From Trema orientale (Eukaryota; Streptophyta; Magnoliopsida; Rosales; Cannabaceae), in contig JXTC01000136.1 in assembly GCA_002914845.1 (NCBI GenBank), positions 564,663-628,662 of the forward strand: a stretch of 64,000 bases of DNA, read 5' to 3'. Of the stretch, positions 1 to 10,977 are shown piece by piece. Numbering within the stretch: the stretch's first letter is position 1; every line of letters starts with the position of its first letter. Under the pieces are notes generated by a model that ran no database searches, was not told where the DNA came from, and saw nothing but the letters and a program-made list of their open reading frames with translations. The position numbers were made by a program, and so were the translations under genes.

Positions 1-1680
1 CGTCTCATTTGCACTGGCTGGTACTATACCCTTTGTCATTTCCTTTCCCACATGTTTATTTATTTAACCAAGATTAGTGCTAATACCAAGTGGGTGTATG
101 GGAGTGGGTTTTTTTATTTATAAATTTATCTAAAATTATGACTGAGGACTTCTTGTATAATTGTTATAAGCTCATTAAAAACATGGTTTTTCAAAACTAC
201 AATATATTTGGATTATGACTTGATTCTTACAAACTATCTTTGGACATTGTAGTATAACTGTTTCATGGTTCAAATTCACTATTTTGGAAACCATATCTGG
301 GCTTTGATTGCGACAACTCCTATTTGACCAAACTTGAGGATTTAATTGTTAAATGAACTAATTGGATTTGTCTTAAACTCAATTGAATTTGTTTTCCCAA
401 AACAATTTAAAAAAGGTCTAATAGTATGTTTTCTTTAGTGTGGAGTTCCTAAAAACTTGTATATGGACCCAAAGGTATAGAATCAAATGTAGGAATTGGT
501 TGAGTTTTGCAAGGTAACCCTCTTTAGTCATGTTTTTATGTCAAATTACTAAAAGTCACAGCAGGTTGGATAACACAAATATAACTACAGAGGCCTTTTA
601 GCATAGAGTTCTAAAAAGGCTGGCATTTTACTAAAGACGCTTTCAAAGTCCTGGTTTTTGTTTCCTTTATTCCTAACCCCCAAAAGGCGAGAATTTTGGT
701 GAGCAACTCCTTTTCCTTTTTTTTTTTCCCTAAATTAGGAATTTCCCTTGCATGGAAATATAGTTAACAACGTCTATAATTGGCGAAACTCTATCAGGAA
801 AATATGTTCAGAGAATCATTTAGGAATAATTTTTTCCCAATTAAATGTCTAAACGGTTATGAGTATATTATATATTTTTATGTCTTTGCCTTATTGAGTT
901 CAAGAATGAGGAATGTATTATCATCCCGAATAGAATGAGCAGCTTAAAAAGGAATTGGCAATTACTATAGGATGATTCAGCTATATATACTTGGCAATAA
1001 ACCTAATCTAATCTAATCTAATCCATTCTTTATGTATAGCCTACTACATTTTCCTAATCTAATTTGTTAACCATAGTTTTTATTTTCGGCAGTATTAATT
1101 TTCCAAATTTTGGTATCATTCATAGTGTTTTACGGATCCAACTCGCTACCATGTGACCTATCGAGTGACACATAATAATGTCTTCCTTCTAGCACCTCGT
1201 CCGCTATGGGGGAGCATGAGCTCGCTAAATAGTACATAACCCACTTTTGAATATTACAAATGAGACTCCAAAACATGGAAATCGCAATTCACATGTAACA
1301 TAATTGAATGAGATTACTACCAATGATTTTGTATTTGAGAAATACGCTGCACTCTTTTTTACATTTTTTTACATTTTTACAGTCTTATTGCCTGACACGT
1401 GAATTCTATTATAATTTATTGTATTATTAAAATATTAAACTGAATAATAGAAGCATGTGTCAAATAGTGAGAGTGAAGTGTGTAAAAGAGAGTGAAAAAG
1501 AAAGTGTATTTAGTAAGCTTTTTTGTATTTAATTATTGAATTCAGTTAAAATATTGTGTCAAATTGTAGTCAGTGATAAAAACAACGTGGACACGCATAG
1601 GGTACCTCTTTGACTCGTTTCATTAGGCTCTGACATTACGCTTAGAGTTATGATGAGTTATCATCACTTGGCTAAACGTC
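1..1680. other. 5' flank of the neprosin gene; copy 1 of a triplicated upstream module
   Basis: No coding region is supported before base 1784. The stretch from about 690 to 1610 matches two degenerate copies further right, near 5990-6310 and near 6480 onward continuing at 8410-8520. Shared landmarks include a CCCTAA-TTAGGAA block, TTAACAACGTC, GAGAATCATTTAGGA, GCTTAAAAAGGAATTGGCA and, close to the gene, CAAATTG-AGTCAGTG followed by AACAACGTGGA. The order is conserved, so this is duplicated sequence rather than chance AT-richness. A short TAATC-type tandem repeat lies near 1000-1022. Confidence 0.7.
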
Positions 1681-1688
1681 TATAAAAG
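1681..1688 (+). promoter_or_regulatory. Putative TATA box of the neprosin gene
   Basis: TATAAAAG lies about 100 bases before the chosen ATG at 1784 and is followed by a pyrimidine-rich stretch (CTCC/CTCT, about 1705-1742) typical of plant leaders. Spacing would put the transcript start near 1712. No experimental support is available. Confidence 0.5.
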
Positions 1689-1783
1689 GATTCTAGTACT
1701 TGTACCTCTCGATCTTATCGTCGTCTCCTCTCCTCTCTTCTGGCTTATAGTATATTAGTGGCTTGTGCGTGCCGGAGTATCAA

Positions 1784-4699
1784 ATGGAGAGAAATAAGCC
1801 AATGGAGAAAAGGACTATAGTAACCATTTTCTTATTAGGAGTGATTTCGTTGGTATTTTGTGATCTACTACATGTGAAAGCTGAAACAATAACTAGGGAG
1901 ACTATTGATGAAGTTGATATGAGGTTGAAGCTTCTCAATAAGCGTGCGGTCAAGAGTATCAAGGTTTTAATTTTTGGAATTTTTTTTTTTTTTTTAAATT
2001 TTCTTATTCGTAGATCAAGAGTAGACATATCAAATCTAATATGACTCATGACTAAGAAGGTGAGTACTAATGGATTTAGTGTTTTTTGCTACTAATTATT
2101 TTCTGAATTCTGAGACAACTTTTTATGATAAAATCTTATCCTAAAGAAAAAAATCAAGGTGCAAAAGGGGTACATATAATACTAGCAAGTTCACTTTTTA
2201 AACTTTTTTTTTTAAATTTTTAACTCTTTTTATTTATTTTTCTTGCAGAGTAGAGATGGAGATATTATCGACTGTGTTGACATCTATAAACAGCCTGCTT
2301 TTGATCATCCAGCATTGCGAAACCACAAAATTCAGGTGCACCCATCACTCATGTTTCTAATCTCCTATATAAATATAATAAATCAAAACGGAAAAAAAAA
2401 AAAAAATCTTATGAGATATGATTAGTTGATACTCGATTTTATTATAAGCTGATTCGTTGCTTGCTTCCTGGATTTGTTAATTGTCATGTAATTAAAGTCG
2501 CCATGCACATGAAATGCGCAGATGAAACCCAGTTTTCATGTAGCATCATCGGAGACACCAACTTCCAAAAACGACACCTCTCAGCAAGCCGTTTCTCAGA
2601 CGTGGCGAAGAAGTGGAGGTTTCTGTCCAAATGGAACCATTCCCATTCGCAGAATTCGAAGGAAAGATTTATCGGCAGCTAATTCACTTAATCGTTTTGG
2701 CAAAAAGAACCCACAACCTCACCTTTACGCAACGACAAATACCACAGAAAACGACCGACCAGCCGTTGTGTACGTCAACGACACCAAAGCCGGTCTAGGC
2801 CAAGTCAATCGTTCTGTAAGCAAACATTGACATTTGATACGTTTTGGACTCTCTCCATTTGTTTCTCTAATTCATTTTTTTAAATTTTTTTCTAAAACGC
2901 ATTTTTACTGTCAAAAATGTTCTTTTTTTTTTTTCGTGCCAAAAAATTTTATGCGACATAATCGTCTACGAACACAGGCGGCTGTGCTTTTAACAGTGGG
3001 GTACAATTACATTGGAGCTGAAGGAGATATAAATCTATGGAATCCACGTGTTTCGTCACCAGAGGACTACTCAGCTGCTCAAATATGGCTTAAGAATGGC
3101 CCTGCAGAGAGCTTTGAAAGCGTCGAAGCAGGCTGGATGGTGATTATAATATGTTCATGATCATAGTTAAAGTAAAACACACGTGAATACTCTTCTTCTA
3201 AGTACTGACCCTTTTTTTTTTTAAATATTTTTATCCAGGTAAACCCAAAGTTATATGGTGATACACTATCACGACTTTTCATATATTGGACAGTAAGTAA
3301 AATTATTTTTTTTCCTCTAATTGTGTTAATATTATAAAATTGTCGCCATCTTTTTCCTACTTTATTTATTTATTTATTTTTTCTGGGGTAGACGGATGCG
3401 TACAAATCAACCGGTTGCTTTGACCTAACCTGCTCCGGGTTTGTTCAAACCAATCCAAAGGTAGTCCTTGGCGCAGCCCTTGAACCTTGCTCAAGCGAAA
3501 TGGGACCCCAATACCAAATGACAGTTTCCATCAACATGGTAATTCCATACATTATCACTTTTAGGTCACATTTGCAATTTCCTCCCCCTTTTAAAGGATA
3601 TTATTTCGTAATGGGATAGTCATACTATATGCATAAACTAGAAATTGGAGAATTAAAAGCAAAACGAACTAGGTGATGATTGGCCCTTTCTTTTTCTTTT
3701 TTTTTTTCGGGAAAAAACCAAAACAAAAACTACCCAAAAAAAAAAAAAAAAAAAAAAACTTACTTTAGTGACGACAAAAATTATGACTAAAAGTGAAAAA
3801 TTCACGACTAAAAGAATGTCATTATTTTTATGCCGTGACTAAAAATTTTAGTAACAAAAATGACAATTTGTTATGACTAAATGTATTTTTGTCACATTAT
3901 TTTAATTACTATAAATAAAAAGTTATTAAAGTACATTATTTATAACTTGTAATTAAATGTCAATTTTTAGTCACAAAAAATTTATTAGTTGTGACTAAAT
4001 GTCATTTTTAGTCACAAAAAAATTTGTTGTGACTAAAAATTTTGTTACTAAATATTGAATTTTTTTGTAGTGTAACAAGGCCTCGTGATGAAGAGAGACA
4101 CAAAAAATGTCAGTAATAACTTAATAATCAGGCATTTAGGCTCTCTTTCGAAAGGCAGTTTTTCTTGTTCTAGGTGGGGGGCCGTAAATCATGCATAACT
4201 AGCTATCTGAAAAACATAAAAACAAACAAGAGAGGGGAACGCAAAATAAATCTCAATAATTACCAATTATGATTACTATATAAAACCGAATTATATATCA
4301 TTAATATGTTCTCAGGATCCAAGCACAAGCAACTGGTGGCTCAGACTGGGGCAAGGAAACCCGGTGGGGTATTGGCCAGGAACTCTGTTCAACTATTTGC
4401 AACACAGTGCCATATTAGTGGAATGGGGTGGAGAAGTCTATAGCCCAAACGTGAAGAAATCTCCTCACACAACCACGGCCATGGGGAGCGGCGATTACGC
4501 GTCGACGCTTGAAGGTTCGGCGTGTTATGTGAAACAAGTGAGGATTGTGGACTATTCCTTGGCGCTCAAGTATCCGGAGTGGGTCGGTACTTGGGCAGAC
4601 GAGGACTACTGCTACTCGGCCTACAATTACATTCAGCGATATGGGGTTGAGCCTGTGCTTTATTTTGGTGGCCCAGGTCGTAATACTCTTTGTCCTTGA
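1784..4699 (+). CDS. Neprosin-domain secreted protein (DUF239 / neprosin activation peptide family)
   Basis: Seven exons join in frame: 1784-1963, 2249-2335, 2522-2815, 2978-3139, 3239-3292, 3392-3538 and 4316-4699, giving 435 residues, a normal length for the family. Residues about 9-33 form a hydrophobic signal peptide, so the product should enter the secretory pathway. Residues about 45-100 resemble the neprosin activation peptide (RDGDIIDCVDIYKQPAFDHP), followed by the neprosin domain (EGDINLWNPRV, VEAGWMVNPKLYGD, GYWPGTLFNYL, VEWGGEVYSP, MGSGDY, YFGGPGRNTLCP). Neprosins are glutamate-type prolyl endopeptidases; Glu237 in VEAGW and Glu344 or Glu348 in VEWGGEV are motif-based candidates for the catalytic pair, not an alignment result. 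All donors are GT and acceptors AG. The 777-base last intron holds a CACTA-like element. Enzyme activity of most plant homologues is untested. The ATG at 1784 was preferred over 1802 because it is the first in frame and both precede the signal peptide. Confidence 0.88.
3765..4072. mobile_element. CACTA-like non-autonomous element in intron 6 of the neprosin gene
   Basis: The right end reads TTTTTTTGTAGTG, whose complement CACTACAAAAAAA is a typical CACTA terminus in plants. The interior is packed with direct and inverted copies of TTTAGTCACAA / TTGTGACTAAA, the sub-terminal repeat style of these elements. The left end is eroded: a poly-A rich stretch with ACTACCCAAAA near 3728 may be the mutated terminus. 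No transposase coding is present. Confidence 0.6.
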
Positions 4700-5400
4700 T
4701 AAATCTTGAATCATCATGCATCTTCAGTTGTTAGGAAAAGCTTTTTATTTTAGTAAAAGGGTTAAGTGCAATTTTGGTAAGATGGATATATATCATTCGT
4801 GACTTTTGTAATAATTACAAATACAATGGGAATAAATTAATTATTCAATATATTACCAATACGTTTGTTCTTTCTTTTCTTTTTTTCTTTTTTTTTTTTT
4901 TAATGTTGGCTGATCCCATGTAAGATAGGGTATTTATAGGGACCTAGGTGCTTTATGTGCTCAATTGCTCATACATTTTTAATTCATGCATGAGGAGTGA
5001 TCTTGCAAGGACAAGGTGCATTGATGAGGATTGATAGCGCCTAGTAGGCGCTATAGTTCTCCATGAATTGATGAGGGTTAATCCTCGATAATCAGGCTTA
5101 GTTCTATATGCATGGATACAAATTCAGGATCTGCTTGTAACACCCCACAACAAAAGTAAACAAAATGGATAGTAAGGACTTGTTCCAGGCTAAACATGGC
5201 CCGAGATTATTGTGACATGAAGAAAATTCGTTCTTACACTTTCTTGGAAAGGTACCAAAATATCACCTTCGGTAAGGAATATTTCCGAACTAATCTACAC
5301 TTGTATTAATTCTGAAATGATCTTAACAATCTAAGTTTATTTTTCTTAACCTTGTTTTGATCTCACGTAATCACATATGGTTATCTTAACTCATTATCAG
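4700..5400. other. 3' flank of the neprosin gene, duplicated near 9050-10090
   Basis: Untranslated and intergenic sequence. Blocks at about 4905-5110 (the GATCTTGC, CTAGTAGGCG and CAGGCTTAG region) and about 5140-5310 (ACAACAAAAGTAAACAA, GTTCCAG-CTAAACATG, TTTCCGAACTA-TCTACA) recur in the same order near 9060-9320 and 9925-10090. This ties the decayed copy downstream to the intact gene. Confidence 0.65.
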
Positions 5401-5944
5401 GAAAAACCCAAGCCCCGAACAATATCATAATTCATATATCATGCCGTAGTGCAATTCGGACAGATTTTTACGAACTTGCATGAAAAGGAAAAAAACAAAA
5501 AGAGAAATAAAGAAAAATCCACTTCCATTAGAAATTATATATCTAACAATTAATATGGAAATACCCAAAATTTTCCCAAATCCTATAGGTTTTCTGCAAT
5601 CCCAAATTTGCCTAGCCATTTGCTCAAAGTTGGTCAGGGCATTTAGAAATTCATCTCCCAATCGAGTCATTTAATAACATATACCAACAAACGGGCTATG
5701 TAATCAATTTTCATTAGCTTTCTAAAGGGGCATCGGTTGAGAGGCGTTAAAAGAGAATCGATTCTAGTATTTAGGTGGCACTTGAGTAAAAAGTCAAAAA
5801 TGGGAAGGAAAATTCATACCAACTATAAAAATTATGGGTTAAAATTCATTATTGTTATTCATATTCTGTTAGTTTCCTAATGGCGTCAATGTCAAGAATG
5901 ACAGTTGTACTATTTAGCTGACACTCGAGTAAAAATTCAATGGT
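5401..5944. other. Intergenic, no gene seen
   Basis: Reading frames here are short and carry no recognisable motif. The end of this stretch leads into the second copy of the upstream module, which begins at about 5945 with GAGGGCAAATTCA. Confidence 0.5.
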
Positions 5945-6310
5945 GAGGGCAAATTCAAATGAAGTGCAAAAATGGAGGTAAAATGGCTAATCGGGGTTTT
6001 TTTTAACCCTAATTAGGAAGGTTTGTCGAATGAAAAGTTCATTAACAACGTCTGTAATAGGCTAAACTTAATTAGGAAAATATTTCTGAGAATCATTTAG
6101 GAAAATTGGCAAGATAATAATATTTTTTTTGAAAGGGCAAGATAATAAATTTATTCCCCGAAGGTTTTGGGAAATACTGAACATATTATTTATGTTATTT
6201 ATTTATTTTCCTTGTGTAATACGAGAATAAGGGATATATTATCTTCCATAGTAAATGATTACGGCTAGCTTAAAAAGGAATTGGCATTTACTAAATATAG
6301 TTCACTAAAT
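5945..6310. repeat. Upstream-module copy 2 (partial)
   Basis: It matches about 690-960 in order: CCCTAATTAGGAAGG, TTAACAACGTCTGTAATAGG, GAGAATCATTTAGGA, a shared AATA-GGGATATATTATC block and GCTTAAAAAGGAATTGGCA. No attached coding exon follows it; the third copy begins within 200 bases. Confidence 0.6.
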
Positions 6311-6404
6311 ATATATATAGAGAGAGAGAGACTAAATACAGTTAAAAGTTAGAGCAAATTCATAAGAGGGGGAACGGTTAGTGGGAGGGGTGGGGGAGGG
6401 AGGG

Positions 6405-8621
6405 CAAATTCATATGAATAGCAAACATTAGACCTAAATTGGCTGATTGTTCAAAAAAAGAAGAGGAGAAACATCTTAAGCGACTTTTTTTCCCTAGTTA
6501 AGAAGGTTCCCTGAATGGAAAGATAATTAACAACGTCAAAATAGGAAAATATTTTGAGAATCATTTTGGAGAATTTGCAATATTAAATTTCTAAATTTCT
6601 TTCAAGCTTTCCTTAAGACAAGAGTATTAGTACCACTTTCTTATTCTATTCTCACACTTAATGTGTATACTTTACTAAAATATCTCCAATTTTAATAATA
6701 TAAAGATAATTATGGAATTCACAGTAAAATTGGAGAGTATAAGCTTAAAAAGAAATTGTAATTACTAATACAGTAAATTATATAAAAAATAATAAATAGA
6801 TATAAGAAAACCCAGTTTTATATAATTGGAAATAAACTAATCCATTGCCTATACTGTTTTGTAATGTTCTAATCGATTCTAAACAAATGTACATAAGTAA
6901 AATAACTAGAGGAGCGTACGTAACGAATGTGATTATTGTGCAATTTAGTAACCATCATAGTTCTTTTTTTTTTTTTTTTTTTTTTGAAGGTAGTAACCAT
7001 CATAGTATTAATCTTCTAGAATTAAGTATTTATAGTGCTGTATGGACCCAACCTATTAACATGCTTATCTAGAGTTGTCAAACGTAGCGTGCTGTGTCAG
7101 TATAACTCATTTAAGTTGAACACAAACATGATTTCGTAGCCCATTTCTTAGCCATATTGTGTCGTTCCCAGAATTCAAAATCACTGGCTCAGCACGGCTT
7201 ATTGACCCGTACTTAAACATATTGTGTCATGCTGTATTTTGTGTCTGGCCGTGTTAGTCTACATGCCTATACGTAACAGTCTATTTGGGGCAAAATTGGC
7301 TCATTTAATTGGTAAGTTTTCTTAATTCTACTACTGTTTTATGAACCTTTTTTCCCTCAAAATTATTCAAATGTATACAAAAAATTAAAAATAACACAAT
7401 AAATTAAAAAAAAAAAAATTAACACCAAAGAATAACAAAAAGAAAACTTGAGAATATTTGCATATTATAATTGATTATAGGTTTAGTATCTCATAATTAG
7501 GTTAGCACTTGTATATTAGAAAAATATATTAATAATAATACATGTGTAGCATACTAATGTATCATACTTACGTGCTAGCGTGTCATGCCAATGAGCCGTG
7601 TGGTGCTATGGGCCATGTCGTACTATGCCTATAGACGTGTCACATCGTGTTCAATCTATCGTGCTTAACTTATGATTATGGCACGGCCCACATAACTGGA
7701 CAATGCTTGGCACGACCCACATTTTAGCATATCGTGTAATACTTAAACTACATTGTGTCGTGCTATGCCGCCATACTAATGGATTGATCCGGTCCTCTTG
7801 AGAACTCTAATGACATCTCATGACACATAACATCTCCCTGAAATAATGAGTTACTATCTCTATCTATAGTAAAACTACAATAGATGTATGTTTGATAAAT
7901 TAATAATTTCACTTAAAATAATGTACTAAATTAATAATCTCACTAAATGCATAAGATAATAATTTTTAATTCCTTTAGGTCCAACAGATATATAAATCAA
8001 TGATTTATTAAACTCAAAAAATAATAATAACAATAATAGCACAAACATTCATACCATTTTTTGTTGATAATTTCTATTTTCTTAGTTCCTTTCTTTTTCC
8101 AAATACATCTAAAATTGTTTCTTTTTTATTTTTATCTAAATTGAATTTAACCTTATCTTTAATTTTTTTTAATGCATACAATATATTGGGTATGTGATTT
8201 AGAATCTATTGGTAATGATTTAGATTCCCAAAATAAAAGTGATGACCATTTATAGAGATTGTGTTCAATGTAAATCAAACATCTTTAAATACTATATCAT
8301 ATAAAGTATTAACTTTTAAAGCTATATTTATCATATGAATCTACTTCTTAATTTTTTTTATGTACAATAAAAATTAATTTTTAGATTTCTGTTTATGTAC
8401 AAAAAATTTTCTGTCAAATTGTATTCAGTGGTTAAAACAACGTGGAATTAAAAGTTAAAAATACAGAGACGTGTTAAAAATATAGAGACGTATGCAGGGT
8501 ACCCTCCGCTTCCACCACAGATCTCAAAATTTCTCCCAATTACAAAATTGCCACATATGTCGCACCGCGAAGCTTTCGGGTTGGGGCAAACAGAATTCGG
8601 GTCACGAACTCTAACACATCA
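6405..8621. repeat. Upstream-module copy 3, split by a hAT-like insertion
   Basis: GAGGGCAAATTCATATGAA, CCCTAGTTAAGAAGG, TTAACAACGTC, GAGAATCATTT and GCTTAAAAAGAAATTG repeat the order of copy 1. After the insertion at 7070-7810 homology resumes with ATGACACATAACAT and, at about 8414-8510, GTCAAATTGTATTCAGTGG, AACAACGTGGA and GGGTACCCT. This copy leads straight into the decayed first exon at 8623. Confidence 0.6.
7070..7810. mobile_element. hAT-like non-autonomous element
   Basis: The ends are inverted and imperfect: TAGAGTTGTCAAACG on the left, and the complement of the right end reads TAGAGTTCTCAAGAG. The interior is unusually rich in GTGTCGTGC / GGCACG / GCACGACCC repeats compared with the surrounding DNA. 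Upstream-module copy 1 has no such insert at the equivalent place (near 1155), which serves as an empty site. The 8-base target duplication is only approximate. Confidence 0.5.
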
Positions 8622-8622
8622 A

Positions 8623-8812
8623 ATGGAGAGAAATAAGCCAACGGGGAAAAGGATTATATATATATACACATATAATGACAATTTTCTTATTAGCAGTGAT
8701 GTTGATAGTATTTTGTGATAGTATATGCGAAAGCTGAAATAGTATTGTGTGATATGGATATAGAGAAACTCTTGAAATATTAAACTGATATATTAAGTGT
8801 ATTAAGGTTTGG
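8623..8812 (+). pseudogene. Decayed exon 1 of a tandem neprosin-gene duplicate
   Basis: The start ATGGAGAGAAATAAGCC is identical to that of the intact gene at 1784. It is followed by matching segments (ACAATTTTCTTATTAG, TATTTTGTGATA, GCGAAAGCTGAAAT) and by the exon-1 donor region (AGTGTATTAAGGTTTGG). A TATATATACACATATAATG-like insertion and later indels break the frame, giving a stop about 32 codons in. Exons 2-7 are absent; duplicated 3' flank follows within 300 bases. No functional product is expected. Confidence 0.8.
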
Positions 8813-10090
8813 ATAATATATTCTTTTAATTCAAATCATCATGAATGCCAATAGGATTCTGCCATCCTGGGTAATTTTGAAATCAATAAGGTGATTTACT
8901 AATTTCCAATGGCCTTGTGAATTCTAAAAGTGAAATTTGTTTTTTTATGCAAAAATTTGCGTATTGAATTTGCTCTAGAAAACAAAGACAGAGAACTAGG
9001 CCAGAAGAGGTGTTGATGCCTTCTTTGATGCTTAAGTTACCGATCTAAGCGATGTACATATGTTGACTGAACCCGTATAATAAGGCAGCTAGGTGGTTTA
9101 TGTCCTCATAAATATGTAATTGCATATATGTGGATTGATCTTGCTGACTAGGCGTTAGTTATCTATGAATTAAAGAAGAGTGGTTCTCACTAACGAGGCT
9201 TAGTTGTCTAAGCATTAATAAACATTTGATTTTACTAATTAGGTGATAGGAATTAATGAATAATGATCCTCACTAAGGAGGCTTAGTTGTATATGCATTG
9301 ATAAACATTTGATTTTACTATTTAGGTGCTAGTTCTTTTAATTATAAAAAAAAAAAACAAATTAAAAAGGAAGTTATAGGGCGTCATACCTTATAATCCA
9401 GGTGGTGGATCCACCCGGGTGGATTAGTTGGATTCGTCTCGAAATAGCTTGTCCATACAACTCCAACCACAACGGCAATGGCAATTCAGACTTAAGAATA
9501 CTTTGTCGAGAGAACAAGTGCAAGTGCCTTACCATCCCGCCCGTTAGCACAGTGGTTAATTAGGTGTTAGTTGTTAGCTTTGAATGATGAGGCCTGATCT
9601 CAATGGATTGTATGCCTTCGTGGGTGGACATTCCACTAGAGCCTTTTCAGGACGCATCTTGCCTTGTTTGGATGAGTCTTTCTGCTCCTGGGCTTTGACA
9701 GGGGATTCACGCTCATCAAGAGTAGGAGTTGTGCTCTTGCTCGATCGTGGAATTTGCACATGAGAAAACTAGGATTTGTGCTCTTGCTTGCTCATATACA
9801 AAGTTGGTGCCCACTCTTCTCGCTTCTCAGACACTATACTCGTGCTATGGCCTTTCCCGACATCTATTTTCTGGTCTTCTCGAACATCATGCTTCTCGCC
9901 AAAACATATCCAGGGTTCGTTCGAAACACCCACAACAAAGAAGTAAACAAGAATAGATGGTAAGGTAGTCAATCATGTTCCAGCCAAACATGACCTTGTT
10001 CATTATGACACGAAGAAAATTTGCTCTTAATTTTCTCTTGGTAAGGTGCTACAAATACCTTCAGTAATGAATTTCCGAACTATCTACATA
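8813..10090. repeat. 3' part of the decayed duplicate, with an unrelated insert
   Basis: Bases about 9060-9320 and 9925-10090 match the 3' flank of the intact gene. An 83-base unit is tandemly repeated at 9167-9249 and 9250-9332 (AATTAATGA, CTCACTAA-GAGGCTTAGTTGT, AACATTTGATTTTACTA). Between them, about 9335-9905 is a GC-richer insert with no counterpart at the first copy. Its minus strand is open for 61 codons at 9574-9759, but I recognise no family. Confidence 0.55.
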
Positions 10091-10273
10091 TACTACTAAA
10101 GTGATGCTAACATTTATATATGCACACCAATGATGGATAAATGTTCACTGGTCTTTATCATAGAAAGTTCATTTTTATCTAAACCATGAAACTAATTTAT
10201 CTAAAGAAAAGGGCAGTTGCTCTTGCTTTCCTTCTTGGGTATTGACTTATATATACATATATACATATATATA

Positions 10274-10503
10274 GGTTGCCAATCTAGTAGGTATTTTTTT
10301 TTTAACTTATGTGTAAGTATTTTTTTTTAGCCGTTGGATCATTATCTATTGGTGATCCAACAGTCATATTGAAGTGCATGAAAAAACGTGCATCATTAAT
10401 GTTATTTCTCCCTCTTATTTTTTAATATAAAAAATGTGCAAAAAAAATTTTCATTGGTCAAAATGATACCTATGTATAAGTATAAAAAAAAATACCTATA
10501 TAT
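10274..10503. mobile_element. TA-targeting MITE, family 1, copy 1
   Basis: Begins GGTTGCCAATCTAGTAGGTA and is flanked by TATATACATATATA on both sides. It has a pair of internal inverted blocks (GCCGTTGGATCATTATC / GGTGATCCAACAG) and lacks the final TTGGCAAC at its right end. Related copies occur at 17277, 17855, 24756, 34881 and 63945. No coding capacity. Confidence 0.7.
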
Positions 10504-10977
10504 ATGTGTGGATAATAAATTTCATATGCAAACAAAAACGACAGATTATGATATAAATATTCACAACCGCACTGAACGACTATCACCATTTAAATGTCCA
10601 CAGAATCCAACTATCTCCCCACTAGGCAATGCAAGTATACAACTTCGGCACAAAATGAGTCCAAGACGAATAAACGAAAGAGGTACTGCTTCCAACTTAC
10701 AAGCAATTTACGTGTAAATTGCATCCTTTCATTCCAAAAATCAATGCTTGCCTCCACCCCCAAAAAGTTCTATTAAAACACATGAAATTTTGAAAAAGAC
10801 ACCATATATTCATATTACACTGATCAGTAGTAATCTTCCACAGTATATGTACATATGAATATACTACAATTTGGTCAAAATAAAGGATGAAAAAGAAAAA
10901 ACGCCAAAATGAAAATCCGTTACAAAAGGACAGAGGAAGCACCAGGGTCCCAAAGTGACAAACACACGAGAGACAAG
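10504..10977. other. 3' flank of ELF3
   Basis: No gene is supported. The stretch covers the probable 3' untranslated region and polyadenylation area of the minus-strand ELF3 gene. Open frames here lack codon or family signal. Confidence 0.5.

Noticed and set aside
9541..9575. A tRNA/SINE-like A-box phrase (GTTAGCACAGTGGTTA)
   Set aside because: No B-box lies at the needed 30-60 base distance and no cloverleaf can be drawn; the nearest GGTTCG-like word is over 350 bases away.
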